From: Larus michahellis
Lineage: Eukaryota > Chordata > Aves > Charadriiformes > Laridae
Reading direction: 5' to 3'
DNA length: 64,000 nucleotides
Assembly (NCBI RefSeq): GCF_964199755.1
Contig: NC_133897.1
Span: 14,782,992-14,846,991, forward strand
A program made the position numbers and the translations under genes. This document shows, one piece after another, positions 51,191 through 61,800 of this stretch. Position 1 is the first letter of the stretch, and each line of letters begins with the position of its first letter. Under the pieces are notes generated by a model. That model had not been told where the DNA came from. It was given only the letters and a program-made list of their open reading frames with translations, and did no database searches.

Positions 51191-54100
51191 CGTGATCCTA
51201 ATGGGTTACTAGTTCTACCATAGGAGAAGGATAACTGGAGGCTTTAAACACCGCAGTCAGCAAAACGATCTATACCTAATTAGAGTGCCAAGAGCTTGAT
51301 GTTTCTAACCCAGTTTCCCCAGGAAAATCTCTCATGGATTCGCAGGCCTCTGCAGTGTACGTATGTCTGTACCACAAAATTGTTGCAGAGATAACTGTTT
51401 TGGTATATTCGTCCAAAGACATGAGACCTACAATTTTACACCAAATTGGCTCTAATTGCCAGCAAAAGCATTGCCTGTGCTGAGGCATCCTCTAAGGGCT
51501 TGCCTTCGCTGCACAGAAAGTCAGACCCTCCCACTGTCCACAAAGTAAAGCCCTCTGACCCAGGGCTTTAAATACGGACTAATTTATCTGGCTAGGATTA
51601 CCTGCTGAGAAAACCATTGAGAACTAATGATCTGTCCTTTCCTCTTTCCAACGCTGAAAGGCAGGCTGGGAAGCATGGGGCCAGATTCCAGTTAGAACTG
51701 GGTAGAATGAGAGGAGTGGAGGGAGGTGTCTACAAAGCCACAGGGAGAGATTAAGGTAACTGAAAGAGGCGCCGCAATACAAGGTGCTGGTAGAAGTTGC
51801 TGAAGGGAAACAGTCTTGAGGTACCAAAAGGTATATTTGCAGTTTTAAAATAACTTTTCCAATTGCAGGAGAGGAAGAACAGTCCACTGGTCAGACCATT
51901 AGAAAACCTGGATTCAAGTAGCTGTTCTACCACAGATTTTCCTGAGGCAGTCAGTTGGCTTTTTTTATGCCTCAGAGACACAAAATGTAGCTACATTGCC
52001 TTTTTTCCCCCATCTGCAAAATTGGTAATGACAGCTCTCCACTACTTCACAGAACACACTAAAGACTTTGAATTGCTCTAACATTATGGTAATAGGAGCT
52101 GTAGAAGCACCTAAGCCAACATGCTTTTTTACTTACTAATAAACATAATTTCTTTTTAGGAAGCTGCTTTTTTTTTTTTTTTCCTATTCATGAGTCTCCA
52201 AAGCAAAGAGGTCTCAGGGTCCATTAAGCCCTGCAGAGTACAGCTTGTAGCTGTAAAAATATGAAATTCTATGTTAATATAAGGAATTTATAGAAACTTC
52301 CTTTAAATATGACACAGACACCTTAAGTTCAGAATCTGGAAGAAAGAAATTGCAGATGACAGAACTTGCTGCTCTTAAGAACCTGCCTTCTGAATGGCAG
52401 CTAACAAAGATCACTGTCTTACAGTTTTTCTAGAATTACCAAGAATGCACAAAGAGAAACAAGAATGATTTGACAATGGCATAAACAATGGTTTATGCTT
52501 TTAGCTTTCCTGTGTGAGCACAAAAAAATCCCAGATCCGATGAATTGACCAGAGAATGAGTAAAGAACCTAATGATTAATGCTATGTTTGCTTTGGGACA
52601 ATCTCTGGAGTGTCAGAGAAATACGTGCAACAAAGCAGTGGTGTGACTGGGAATATTTCATAAGAAAAGGTTAAGCACAATGTGGGTTGTTTTTTTTTTT
52701 CCTCTAAAAAATGATCACATGCCATCAGGGCACATAAATCCTTATTTCAGGTTTCATTTTCTTAATTGTTTGAAGACTCAATATGAGTCAGGAAAGAATT
52801 ACTGAGGCTAGTTACTATACTTGAACCGTTGTGAAGCATCAGACAGAAATGTAGAGAAAATAACGTGAGAGGGATTTAGTTCTCTGAGAAACCATCTAGA
52901 CATACTAGTCTGTTTATTTATCAAGCAAGAATAAAGCATTGCTTTCTGGGATCGAGTGAAAAATAATTACTAATTGGATGATAAGTTAAAAGTTGTCTCC
53001 CAAATGGAGATTCATACCAGGGCTTGCTGAGCATACAGAACAGAGAGAACAGAATGGTGTGAGCCAATTTCCAACAGTCAGTGGCTGTGTGTCTTTTGAC
53101 TTGAAGGAGACTCGGATCAGGTCCTAGGCATCTACATGGATGTCATCCATCAACAGTCAATTTTGCCCTTGTGCTATTGGAAACTGGATTATGCCATTTA
53201 ATTTTAAGAGCACTGACGTAGTTTGACAGCCTCAGACGCAAAAGAAATACATAAATGCAGAGACAGGAGTATGAAGTGGAAACCTGCTCAGGATTTCTGC
53301 TTTCTTTGTGCTACTGTTTGTTTCTATCTGACAGTTGGTGACCCATTATGGCCACCTAAACCAGTATTTAGCTTTGCATGACTATGAAAATAGCAGTCCC
53401 TAAGGTAACTTATGCAGAATAAAACATTAATTACTTTTTTCTTCTTCTGGATGGCCTTATGCTCAAATTACTGTTCTTATATTTTAAATGTCTACAAGAA
53501 GCAGGGGGATAAATGAAAAAAAGGCTTTAAGTTTTCACTTGTTTTTCACCCTCTAAACTATAGGTGAGACAAGGAAACAGCAGAAGGCTGACTAAGTTTA
53601 TTTCATTTTTAAAAAGCTCAACTGATTTCCAGTCAAAAATGAGGTACTGTATAGCTAAAAAGGCAGTCTCGTGCACACGGCCATTTGTAAAAGAAATTAC
53701 CTTCCTGATGCTGCATTTCTCATTCTGCACATCTTAACATTGGGCTGGCAAGAAAACACGTCTTCCCAGCAAGCCAGAGTCTGAAGGCAAGATCAGCTGC
53801 TGAGGCAGCCGGCGCTTCATGCCCTGGAGGAGAAGCTCTGTGCTCCCTGGGGAGCACCTTTCCTCAGTTAGGTCTCATTCTTGGTTAACTTACTTCATTC
53901 TAGCTTCAAGTGCATCCTGAAGCATTGCAGAAGTGACAATATATACGAACATGTTTATAAGAGCATAAGACTTATTACAAGGACTAGTTAAACTGGTGGC
54001 AATAAAACAGCAAGCAGTGTATGTGAGCTAGGAACACAAGGTTCTTCTCTTCAAGATACAGAAAAGCAAGCTCCTGTGTGCATTTCCAGCTGCGATGGTG

Positions 54101-55862
54101 GGACTCTGTCCTCTCTCCCAGAATTATTGAAGCAAGACATTTCTCTACAAGTACACTATGAGCAAATACTGCTCATTTCCCTTTCCTTTGGATTCTTCTA
54201 CTTCCATCTTCACAGACAGCCCAGGAATAAAGGATCAGACCCTTTTTATGGTAATTCCGTGATGTTCATGACACTAAGTTTTAGACCAGGATCTCTCTGT
54301 GGTGCACCGCAAAACCAAACTCATACCCTGGGATCCGTCCCATGTGCTATCAAATGTGTTGCAATTAGTTTAAGTGTGTAAATATAAAATACAATTCCAT
54401 CTAGTCTTAAGTAAGATAGATACATAACTATAAATGTTCTGAGTATTTTTTATTAACATAGAAAGGTAAAATAACTAATTATTCCAAAATATCCCAGGTT
54501 ACTTTTAGCTTTACCGTTCTACAATTTATTTTTTTTTTTAACAATCTGTTGTTTACTGTTAGGCACCTAGACATTGACCTTTAAAGACTGAGTTTATATG
54601 AGATACATTCTAGGAGTTTTTTATACAACAAACCCAAGGAACTCAAAAAAAGAACAAAAATCCTTATCACGAACATTTTCCTTTTCCATATTCCCCTGCT
54701 TCATCTACTGGACTGCAGAGGAGATCACCCCCTTAACAGAAAGAAAAAGCATATGTCAACTTACCTCACCTACAGAGCCTTCAGGCAAAATGCATCACTT
54801 TTTCGGGACTGTCAAGGACTGAATAAATCAGAGATAAGTGGGTTAAAATGTCAGCACCCACTGGGACCAAAATAAATCTACCACATTTTTTCATCCAAGT
54901 GAAATCATAACTGCAGTACCACCAGCACTTCGTTTAGGAAGACAACATAAAACTCTTAATAATTAATTTTAATTTTTTTTAAAAAAGAGAAAAAAATACA
55001 ACAAGTTGTTGGCTTTTTTTCCCCCCTCCCATTGTAATAAGTCTGTGGAAGTCATCTTGTGCAAAAGGTCAGATAAGTGTGATGTGAAAGACGGTGTTAA
55101 AAGGCTTTCAAACTTTGTTTATTAATAGATATAACCCTTTCACCTCTGCTACATCTGTCACTGCTAGGTTAAATATCATCTATCTTACTGGTCACCTGAC
55201 TTCTTGTTATTAGTATGGGAAAATGCCACAAAAAACACTGAACAGTCACAAATCCATTACATAAAAAAGCAAGAGAAGAATTGCCTGAGCCCTCCAAATA
55301 AAACATAACCTAACATGGAGTAACTAAAGGCACTGAGGGTAGCCTCTGGCTTTAAAAGCATTCACTAGGCCATTGATCATTGAAGACAACACGCGGTGAC
55401 CTCACACAAACACAATGTAAACTCCCAAGCTCATTGATGGCATTCCTAGCACTCTGTCCGAATTTATGTTACCTCTCTGTAAACTGTTTGACATAAGCAG
55501 TGAAAGATGGAAAGAGAAAAGGGCCTCCTCAATATGATGAGCATACCACCAAATGCAGCTGGATGCAAGTGAATTAACTTGTAGCTTGCTTTGATGTTCA
55601 AAGACATCTCAGGCCAAGATGTGTGTTAATAGAATTTTTGTAAGATTCTTGGAAGTATATTTTTCCTTCTGCACAGCCCAAAAATATGCTAGAGTATAAA
55701 AATTCCCTGAGTCTTTTTTGAGGGGGTGAAGAAAAGAAATGGAAAAAAATATACTGTTTTATTATGCATTTATCAGGCAGAAAGTTATTGCTATGTAAGT
55801 CAAATCATGCACTCAGAAAGGCATGCGGGTTTATGTCTGTGGGTGTATATATGTGTTCCTCC
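51191..55862. other. AT-rich noncoding stretch
   Basis: No gene recognised. A T15 run lies at 52168-52182. A brief GC-richer patch near 53750-53860 has no recognisable motif. Confidence 0.5.
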
Positions 55863-55944
55863 TTTCTCTCCCTCTGTCTCCTTCCTTCCTTCCCTCCCTC
55901 CTTCCTTCCTTCCTTCCTTCCTTCCTTCCTTCCTTCCTTCCTTC
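55863..55944 (+). repeat. Polypyrimidine tract with (TTCC)n microsatellite
   Basis: A C/T-only tract passes into about eleven uninterrupted CTTC units (55901-55944). On the minus strand this is (GGAA)n, a repeated ETS-factor core. It also generates false Ser/Phe/Leu/Pro and Lys/Glu/Gly/Arg repeat proteins in several frames. Confidence 0.95.
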
Positions 55945-56782
55945 TTAGATAAGCACCAAGACTGCACAAGTCTAAAACCCTCAGTATTTTTTACACTTAC
56001 TTTCACTAAGTGTGTTTCAAACACTGAACAAATATGTCTGTTTTATACTCAAAAATTATATAAATTAATTGCAAGGCAAAAGACAAAATGTGAATACACA
56101 GAAACAGAGTAAGAAGCTGAAGGAAGCTGCAGAATGAGATCAGTTAGCATGTTAACTGTTTAAAGAATTTACTTTTTAAAAAAAACATTTCAATATTTAT
56201 TGATATTTAAAGTTATGGACACTCTTGCTTGGATTATTGTAGATGGAAAGCTCAAGGACCGTTCTTTTTGAAGAAGGATGTTGCAGAAGTTTTGTAGAGA
56301 GTTTATTTTTGATATTTTAGACATTGTGCTCCTGCAGTAAGTGGGCAGGAAGGACATATTGCTGGAAAGTTCTCCATTCTGTTTCTAAGCCATCCATACT
56401 AGCATATAGGTACTAGGTAAGTACTAGCATACCATACTAGCAATAGGTAAGTGCTTTCCCTGTTCCCAAAAGAAGGAAGAAACCAAAGAGAAATAATGAA
56501 GTTCTATCTGTGTGTGGTTTTTACTCTGCTGCTGGGATGATGAAGGCACCTTTCTTGGGAGCTGATTTTGATCTTGGGAGCAGACTTTGGTGTATCTGAT
56601 GGCTCCTGAAGGCACTAGCTACCAGCTCTATAGTGAACCGTAGCTTGTATGCAGTCCTCTAGCTCTGCTGGAGTAACACGTCTTCCTTTGGCTGCCTTGT
56701 CTCTCAGCCCAACTCCTAGTGCCATGCCCACTCCTAGAGAAATCACTAACATCTTGTATTGGTCCTCTGCCTTATGTTCTTG
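55945..56782. other. Noncoding stretch with a small local duplication
   Basis: At about 56394-56455 'ccatactagca' and 'aggtaagt' each occur twice within 60 bp, an imperfect local duplication. It creates two donor-like GTAAGT sites, but there is no exon I can support. Confidence 0.5.
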
Positions 56783-56793
56783 CCTTGGCTTGA
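56783..56793 (+). repeat. Target site duplication, left copy (ccttggcttga)
   Basis: This 11-bp sequence is repeated exactly at 57957-57967, on the other side of the CR1 copy. This is what a target site duplication looks like. Confidence 0.75.
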
Positions 56794-56796
56794 CTC

Positions 56797-57672
56797 ATTT
56801 ACTTAGAACTGAGCAAAGCCTTTGACATTGTCTCGCATGACATCCTGGTCTCCAAGCTGATAAAATATGGGTTTGATGGACTGACAATTCAGTGGATAAA
56901 GAACTGGCTTGATGGCTGCACCCAAAGAGTGGCTGTCAATGGGTCCATGTCCAAGTGGAGGCCAGTGACAAGTGGAGCCCCTCAAGGATCAGTACTGGGA
57001 CCGGCCTTGTTTCACATCTTCGTCAATGACATGGACAGTGGCATAGAGTGCACCTTCAGCAAGTTTGCCAACGACACCAAGCTGTGTGGGGCGGCTGACA
57101 CGCTGGAGGGAAGGGATGCCATCCAGAGGGACCTGGACAGGCTGGAGAGGTGGGCCCATGCCAACCTCATGAAGTTCAACAAGACCAAGTGCAAGGTCCT
57201 CCATCTGCGTCGGGGCAATCCCAAGCACCGATATAGGCTGGTCAGTGACTGGCTTGAGAGCAGCCGTGAAGAAAAGGACTTGGGGGTGCTGGTAGACAAG
57301 AGGTTCAACATGAGCTGTCAGTGTGCACTAGCAGCCCAGAAAGCCAATTATATCCTGGGCTGCATCAGGAGAAGCGTGGCCAGCAGGTCGAGGGAGGTGA
57401 TTCTCCCCCTCTACTCCACTCTCATGAGACCCCACCTAGAGTACTGAGTCCAATTCTGGAGCCCCTGCTACAAGAGAGATATGGACATGCTGGAACATGT
57501 CCAGAGAAGGGCCACAAGGATGGTCAGAGGGCTGGAGCACCTCTCCTATGAGGACAGAGTGAGAGAGTTGGGGTTGTTCAGTCTGGAGAAAAGAAGGCTC
57601 TGAGGACACCTTATAGTGGCCTACCAGTACCTTAAGGGGGCCTACAAGAAAGCTGGTGAGGGACTTGTAGGA
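56797..57672 (+). pseudogene. CR1 ORF2 remnant, reverse transcriptase domain (dead)
   Basis: The frame opens at 56797 with [12 protein letters not shown] motif A, where the usual catalytic Asp of 'LDFSKAFD' is Glu. Motif [12 protein letters not shown], is intact at 56971-57003. Motif C reads FAND (57064-57075) instead of FADD, losing a second catalytic Asp. There follow [28 protein letters not shown] and [13 protein letters not shown], all standard CR1 blocks. A TGA at 57445 replaces the usual Cys codon after HLEY, and the same frame resumes ([31 protein letters not shown]) until TGA at 57601, a CpG-decay-type change from CGA. Beyond about 57672 frameshifts obscure the frame. A 1-nt loss just before 56797 also breaks the expected 'DV' codons. 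The product could not be active. Confidence 0.95.
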
Positions 57673-57938
57673 TGTCAGGTAATGGTAGGACTAGAGGGAA
57701 TGGATTGAAACTAGAGATGGGTTGATTCAGACTGGACGTTAGGAAGAAGTTCTTCACCATGAGGGTGGTGAGACACTGGAACAGGCTGCCCAGAGAGGTG
57801 GTGGAAAGCCCATCCCTGGAAGTGTTCAAGGCCAGGCTGGATGGGGCTCTGAGCAACCTGATCTAGTGGGATGTGTCCCTGCCCACGACAGTGGGGTTGG
57901 AGCTAGATGATCTTTAAGGTCCCTTCCAACCCTAACAG

Positions 57939-57954
57939 TTCTATGATTCTATGA
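57939..57954 (+). repeat. CR1 3'-terminal 8-bp repeats
   Basis: Two perfect copies of 'ttctatga' form the tail of the CR1 copy. CR1 elements end in such 8-bp repeats rather than poly(A), and the element's own reverse transcriptase is thought to recognise this end. Confidence 0.95.
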
Positions 57955-57956
57955 CT

Positions 57957-57967
57957 CCTTGGCTTGA
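57957..57967 (+). repeat. Target site duplication, right copy (ccttggcttga)
   Basis: This is an exact repeat of 56783-56793, directly after the CR1 tail. It ends within about 2-5 bp of the tail of the neighbouring CR1, so the empty target site was next to that tail. Confidence 0.75.
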
Positions 57968-57968
57968 T

Positions 57969-58798
57969 ACACAGAACCATAGAATCACACAATTGGTTGA
58001 GGTTGGAAGGGACCTCTGGAGGTCATCTGGTCCAACTCCCCTGCTCAAGCAGGGATATCTAGAGCCAGTTTTCCAGGACCGCGTTTAGACATCTTTTGAA
58101 TATGTCCAAAGATGGAGACAACCACAACCTCTCTGGGCAACCTGTGCTGGCGTTTGGTCATCCTCACAGTGAAAAAATGTTTCCTGATGCTCAGAGGGAG
58201 GCTCCTGTGTTCCAGTTTGTGCCCATTGCCTCTGGTCCTGTCATTGGACACAACTCAAAAGAATCTGGCTCCATCCTCTTTGCACCCTCCCTCCAGGTAT
58301 TTATATACGTTAATAAGATCACGCCCTCAGCCTTCTCAAGGCTAAACGGTTTTCTCAGCCTTTCCTCATAGCAGAGAAGCTCCATCCAGCATTTAGCCAT
58401 CCACATGGGACTCTCTGCAGTACGTCCATGCTCCCACCATACCACAGAGCCCAGAACTCAGACGCAGCCAACACTGCAGGGGTGCCTCACAGGTGCTCTG
58501 TGGAGAGCAAAGTTGACCATTATGCCTCTGCCCAGCGGCACTAGTTTGTCTCATTCACCCCAGGACACCCTTACCCTTCTTTGCTGCAAGAGCACATCGC
58601 TGGCTCATTTTCAGCTTGGCGTCCACCAAGAGCCCCAGATCTTTTCTGCCAAACTGCTCTCTGGCTGGGTAGCCCCCTGCATACGGGGGTTGCGGCTCCC
58701 CAGGTGCAGCACTTTGCACCTCTCCCTTGTGAAACTTCTTACGATGTTCTCCAGCCTGTCGAGATTCCACTGGATGGCAGCACCATCCCCTGGCGAGG
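57969..58798 (-). mobile_element. CR1 LINE, older 5'-truncated copy
   Basis: On the minus strand the copy starts near 58798 inside the reverse transcriptase ORF and ends near 57969 with 'gtgattctatggttctgtg', two decayed 8-bp tail repeats. The 3' UTR carries 'ggagttggaccagatgacct' and 'ggtcccttccaacc'. About 100 bp near 58460-58555 do not follow the usual CR1 order, suggesting a deletion or rearrangement. Frameshifts are more numerous than in the neighbouring plus-strand copy, and the tail-to-tail insertion next to it implies that this copy is the older. Its 5' junction lies just past the terminator of the tRNA-Gly gene. No clear target site duplication was found. Confidence 0.95.
58045..58798 (-). 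pseudogene. CR1 ORF2 C-terminal remnant
   Basis: Three frame-shifted blocks are readable on the minus strand. The first holds AIQWNLDRLEN, ERCKVLHLGSRNP and AEKIWGSWW, equivalent to the RT thumb-side '[10 protein letters not shown]', 'KCKVLHLGRGNP' and 'AEKDLGVLV'. A frameshift near 58650 restores KDLGLLVDAKLKMS and CALAAKK. After a poorly matching gap, CYEERLRKPFSLEKAEG (to about 58330) and then NDRTRGNGHKLEHRSLPL, IRKHFFTVRMT and HRLPREV follow in another frame down to about 58120. The RT catalytic motifs A-C are absent because of 5' truncation, so the copy cannot encode an enzyme. A 190-codon plus-strand frame over it is an antisense shadow. Confidence 0.92.
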
Positions 58799-58803
58799 TT
58801 CTC

Positions 58804-58807
58804 AAAA
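58804..58807 (-). terminator. RNA polymerase III terminator (TTTT) of the tRNA gene
   Basis: On the minus strand four T lie seven bases after the tRNA discriminator base, in 'gttatcgttttgag'. A run of four or more T stops pol III. The CR1 insertion begins just beyond and left the terminator intact. Confidence 0.85.
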
Positions 58808-58814
58808 CGATAAC

Positions 58815-58886
58815 TGCGTTGGCCGGGAATCGAACCCGGGTCAACTGCTTGGAAGGCAGCTATGCTCACCACTATACCACCAACGC
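58815..58886 (-). tRNA. tRNA-Gly, anticodon TCC
   Basis: This 72-nt gene folds into a complete cloverleaf. The acceptor stem gcgttgg pairs with ccaacgc, with A as the discriminator base (58815). The A box 'tggtatagtgg' and B box 'ggttcgattcc' match the pol III internal promoter consensus. The anticodon loop 'cttccaa' carries TCC (58851-58853) and reads GGA codons. No intron is present and no stem mismatch was seen beyond one G-U pair in the anticodon stem. As far as I can recall it is identical to the vertebrate tRNA-Gly(TCC) gene body, which implies selection and a working gene. It delivers glycine in cytoplasmic translation. It sits alone in otherwise gene-poor DNA, with a CR1 immediately downstream. 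Confidence 0.97.
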
Positions 58887-61800
58887 GCTCCCGAAGGTGA
58901 CCCTGGAGCAAAATTCCTTCTCTGCTAGTCGCCATCTATCCCTGGTCCAACCACGGGGTTTACCAACTATCCACTGAGAACAGAAAAAAAGACTACAGAA
59001 GGAAGTAATGAAGTTTTCTCCACAGATACTGAGGCTACTGGAAAACCTTTTTTCTTTTTTTATTTTTAAACAATGAAACTACGGTATCAGTCAGTGAAAT
59101 ATTTCCAACACCCTGATTTGTTTGAAAGAAATTCCAAATAAAAGGACTAAACCTTCAGAAATGGCACTGCAGATAATAGCACAATTGGAAAAAAGGCCAG
59201 CTAACAGCTCCAGTCTCATGAAACAAGCTTCTTCATTTCACCATATTTAGTAAAAGAAATAATCTTGCCAGCATTAGTGTTGAGCTTTCTATTTCATGTT
59301 TGAAAGGTTAGGTTGAAAAAATTATAATGACTGAAATATGCTGTCCTTTACCCCAGCTACTGCTTTTCTTTTCTCAGTATCATCCAAAGAAACACAAGAC
59401 CACATGGAAATTGTAGCTGAAAATAAACTGAATAGGTTTACGAAAGGCTGATGTTTGAAAGAGGATTATCTGAAACACAAGTTTGAAATTTTTAATCTCA
59501 AACTTAAGTACATTCTTATTACATAATATACGATGAAAGGATTTTTATTACAGTGGATAGAGCCAACAAACTACTTTAGAGGGGCAAATTTTCAAAACTG
59601 ATATGCTGTGAGGATATCCTGTGAATAACCCAGGGCATTCTAGGGCATCTGTGCTTTCTCTTCTGACAATGTCCTGTGTACAGACAGATCTGGTTTTTAA
59701 CATGCAGGAATGTATTGCTTTTCTCAGCAAGCTTATGGCTGAAAACATTCTATGCCAGCTCTCAATTCCTTAATAAAGAGACTCTTTCAGTCTCGAGTCC
59801 TTAGCCTTAAGCTTACTGCAATGGTTGTCAGAAAAGTTGTAAGACCTAATATTGGATAGACATCCATCGATCTCCTGATTCCTGACCCTTTCTGTCACTT
59901 TGCCTGCATCCGAGGGATTAACGGGTCCATAGCATGTCCCCCAGTCCTGTGCATACTCTGGACATTTAACACAGAATCGTCTGGTGTTTGTATTGGTAAA
60001 ATTTTATGCAACATTAGAGAAAAGTCTACAGAGCACAGCTACACCTTAGTAAGGATATCAAGTCTTCTCTCATTTTCTCCTGACAATTTACTTTAAAAAG
60101 CAGCAAAATCAGCCAAGATCCTATTTGGAAGGCTCTGCAAATACTTTGCGAGTGCGTATTGTTAAGTGTATTTATAACTAAGACTTAACAGAGCAAGGTA
60201 AGAGGCCTCTGCAGAATGAGGTAGAGTCTATTTTCACTTTACGTGCCATGCACTACGCATGTCTTCCTTCGCAAACGCACACTTCAGGTATGTGGTGCAT
60301 GCACAGCAAACCATTCCTTTTGGCACCAGATTTTCTGTGCACTTGCTGTGGAACCCTTTTACCTGGAGTCTTAACCCTGAGCCAGTTGGCTAATGATTTA
60401 AGAAGATGATACCATGGGACGCATCCAACTCACTAATCCTAACCACTTCTGAAAAACACATACCTTATTATAATGATTGTCATGCTTTTCTTCTAATCTG
60501 TAGACACCATAAATATTTTCTAGTAAAACTGCAAAGGAATGGATAACAAATTTAAGCCTAGCAACAGTTGTTTCCAACATTACTGAAGAGTATGGTTTAA
60601 CAATCATCACAAAAGGCTATTCTTTATGTATTTCCCTTCAGAAATATTCCATGGAACTTGAAAGTCTGTGGGATACCATTTGAAAATCATTACCTTACCA
60701 TTTATTAAATTTTAATAACTTTAGTAAAGAAGTCAATCGGGAGGAAGTGTGGAATTTTTTCTTACTAAGAATACTATTTCTTAAAATTATGTACTTAACT
60801 ATGTTGTCTTTGTGATTTCATCATCCCTTATTTTAAGGCAATACAGAATGAAGAGGATGGTTTTAAAACTGCATGCTAGAACTGAAAACTGGCCCCCTTT
60901 GAATTGAGATGAAGTGGTGGATGAGGATCACCCTGCTCTGAGAAAGCTGGCAGCTGGAGTGCTCGGGCAGAGCAGGACAGCGGAGCGGGATGGGCTGAGG
61001 GGAGCTTTGTGAACGGCAGCCACCTGGGTCTCAGCTCATAAAGCTGCTTAAACAAGCACGAGATTCCTAAAGAATTTAAGCACCCAAAGTTGCAGATAAA
61101 CTCAGAGGGCCGCATTCCCAAAGTCAAAGTAGCCTTATCCTGCTTAAGGAATTCTAGAAACACTTCTGAACATCTGTAGGCACCTGGAAATCCATTGAAA
61201 TCCGACCCCAGTGTTCCAGTCCCAAATGCAAAGCCCCCTTAACTTCAGTAACTCTTGTATGTTCAGACAAAACACACACACACTGCCAAATCAGGGGCTC
61301 TGCATGAAATTTGTCCTGATTATTTCATGTTTTCAATGTCTTTCTCTCTCTCTCACACACACGCATACGTACACAGATTCCAGTAGCACTGATGAACAAG
61401 CAGATCAAATTAACCCTTATTATGTCGTATCAGAACAAGACGAGCATGCAATGGTAGCCTTTCCTAATCTGGTTTTAATTCACTAGGCAACAAATCTGTT
61501 GACTACAAGTCTACTGCATACAGCAGAGAGGAAGTACTTTACTGTGGCATAATTAAAAGAATTCCTACCACACGCGTAATGACACGCTCTCTGCTTTCTT
61601 ATTAAAGGTTTCCTTTGTTTGGGTTTACACCAAATTAGTTGCATATGTGACTGGTTTTGCTACAATATCATCTTCAACTACTTAGTGCATCGTCATGCTG
61701 ACCTCTCAATTAACCCTTGTTTCAAAGTCTGCTCGGTGCAGGTGCAGCAGCACTGCTTTTCTGGCAAAGGACGTGTCCTGCTCGCTGCCAGTGACCTCTG

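Larger units (their letters stand above)
56794..57956 (+). mobile_element. CR1 LINE, 5'-truncated copy
   Basis: This non-LTR retrotransposon copy keeps the second half of the reverse transcriptase frame, the remaining C-terminal part of ORF2, and the complete 3' UTR with 'ggtcccttccaaccc' and two 8-bp tail repeats. It is about 1.16 kb, against several kb for a full CR1. A perfect 11-bp direct repeat flanks it. Its 3' end lies some 13-15 bp from the 3' end of an oppositely oriented CR1, so it inserted beside that older copy. Nonsense codons and lost catalytic residues show it is inactive. By eye it is far less decayed than the relic at 31.6-32.2 kb. Confidence 0.97.

Noticed and set aside
58405..58977. 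190-codon plus-strand open frame
   Set aside because: It runs antisense through the CR1 remnant and the tRNA-Gly gene, so it is a shadow frame.
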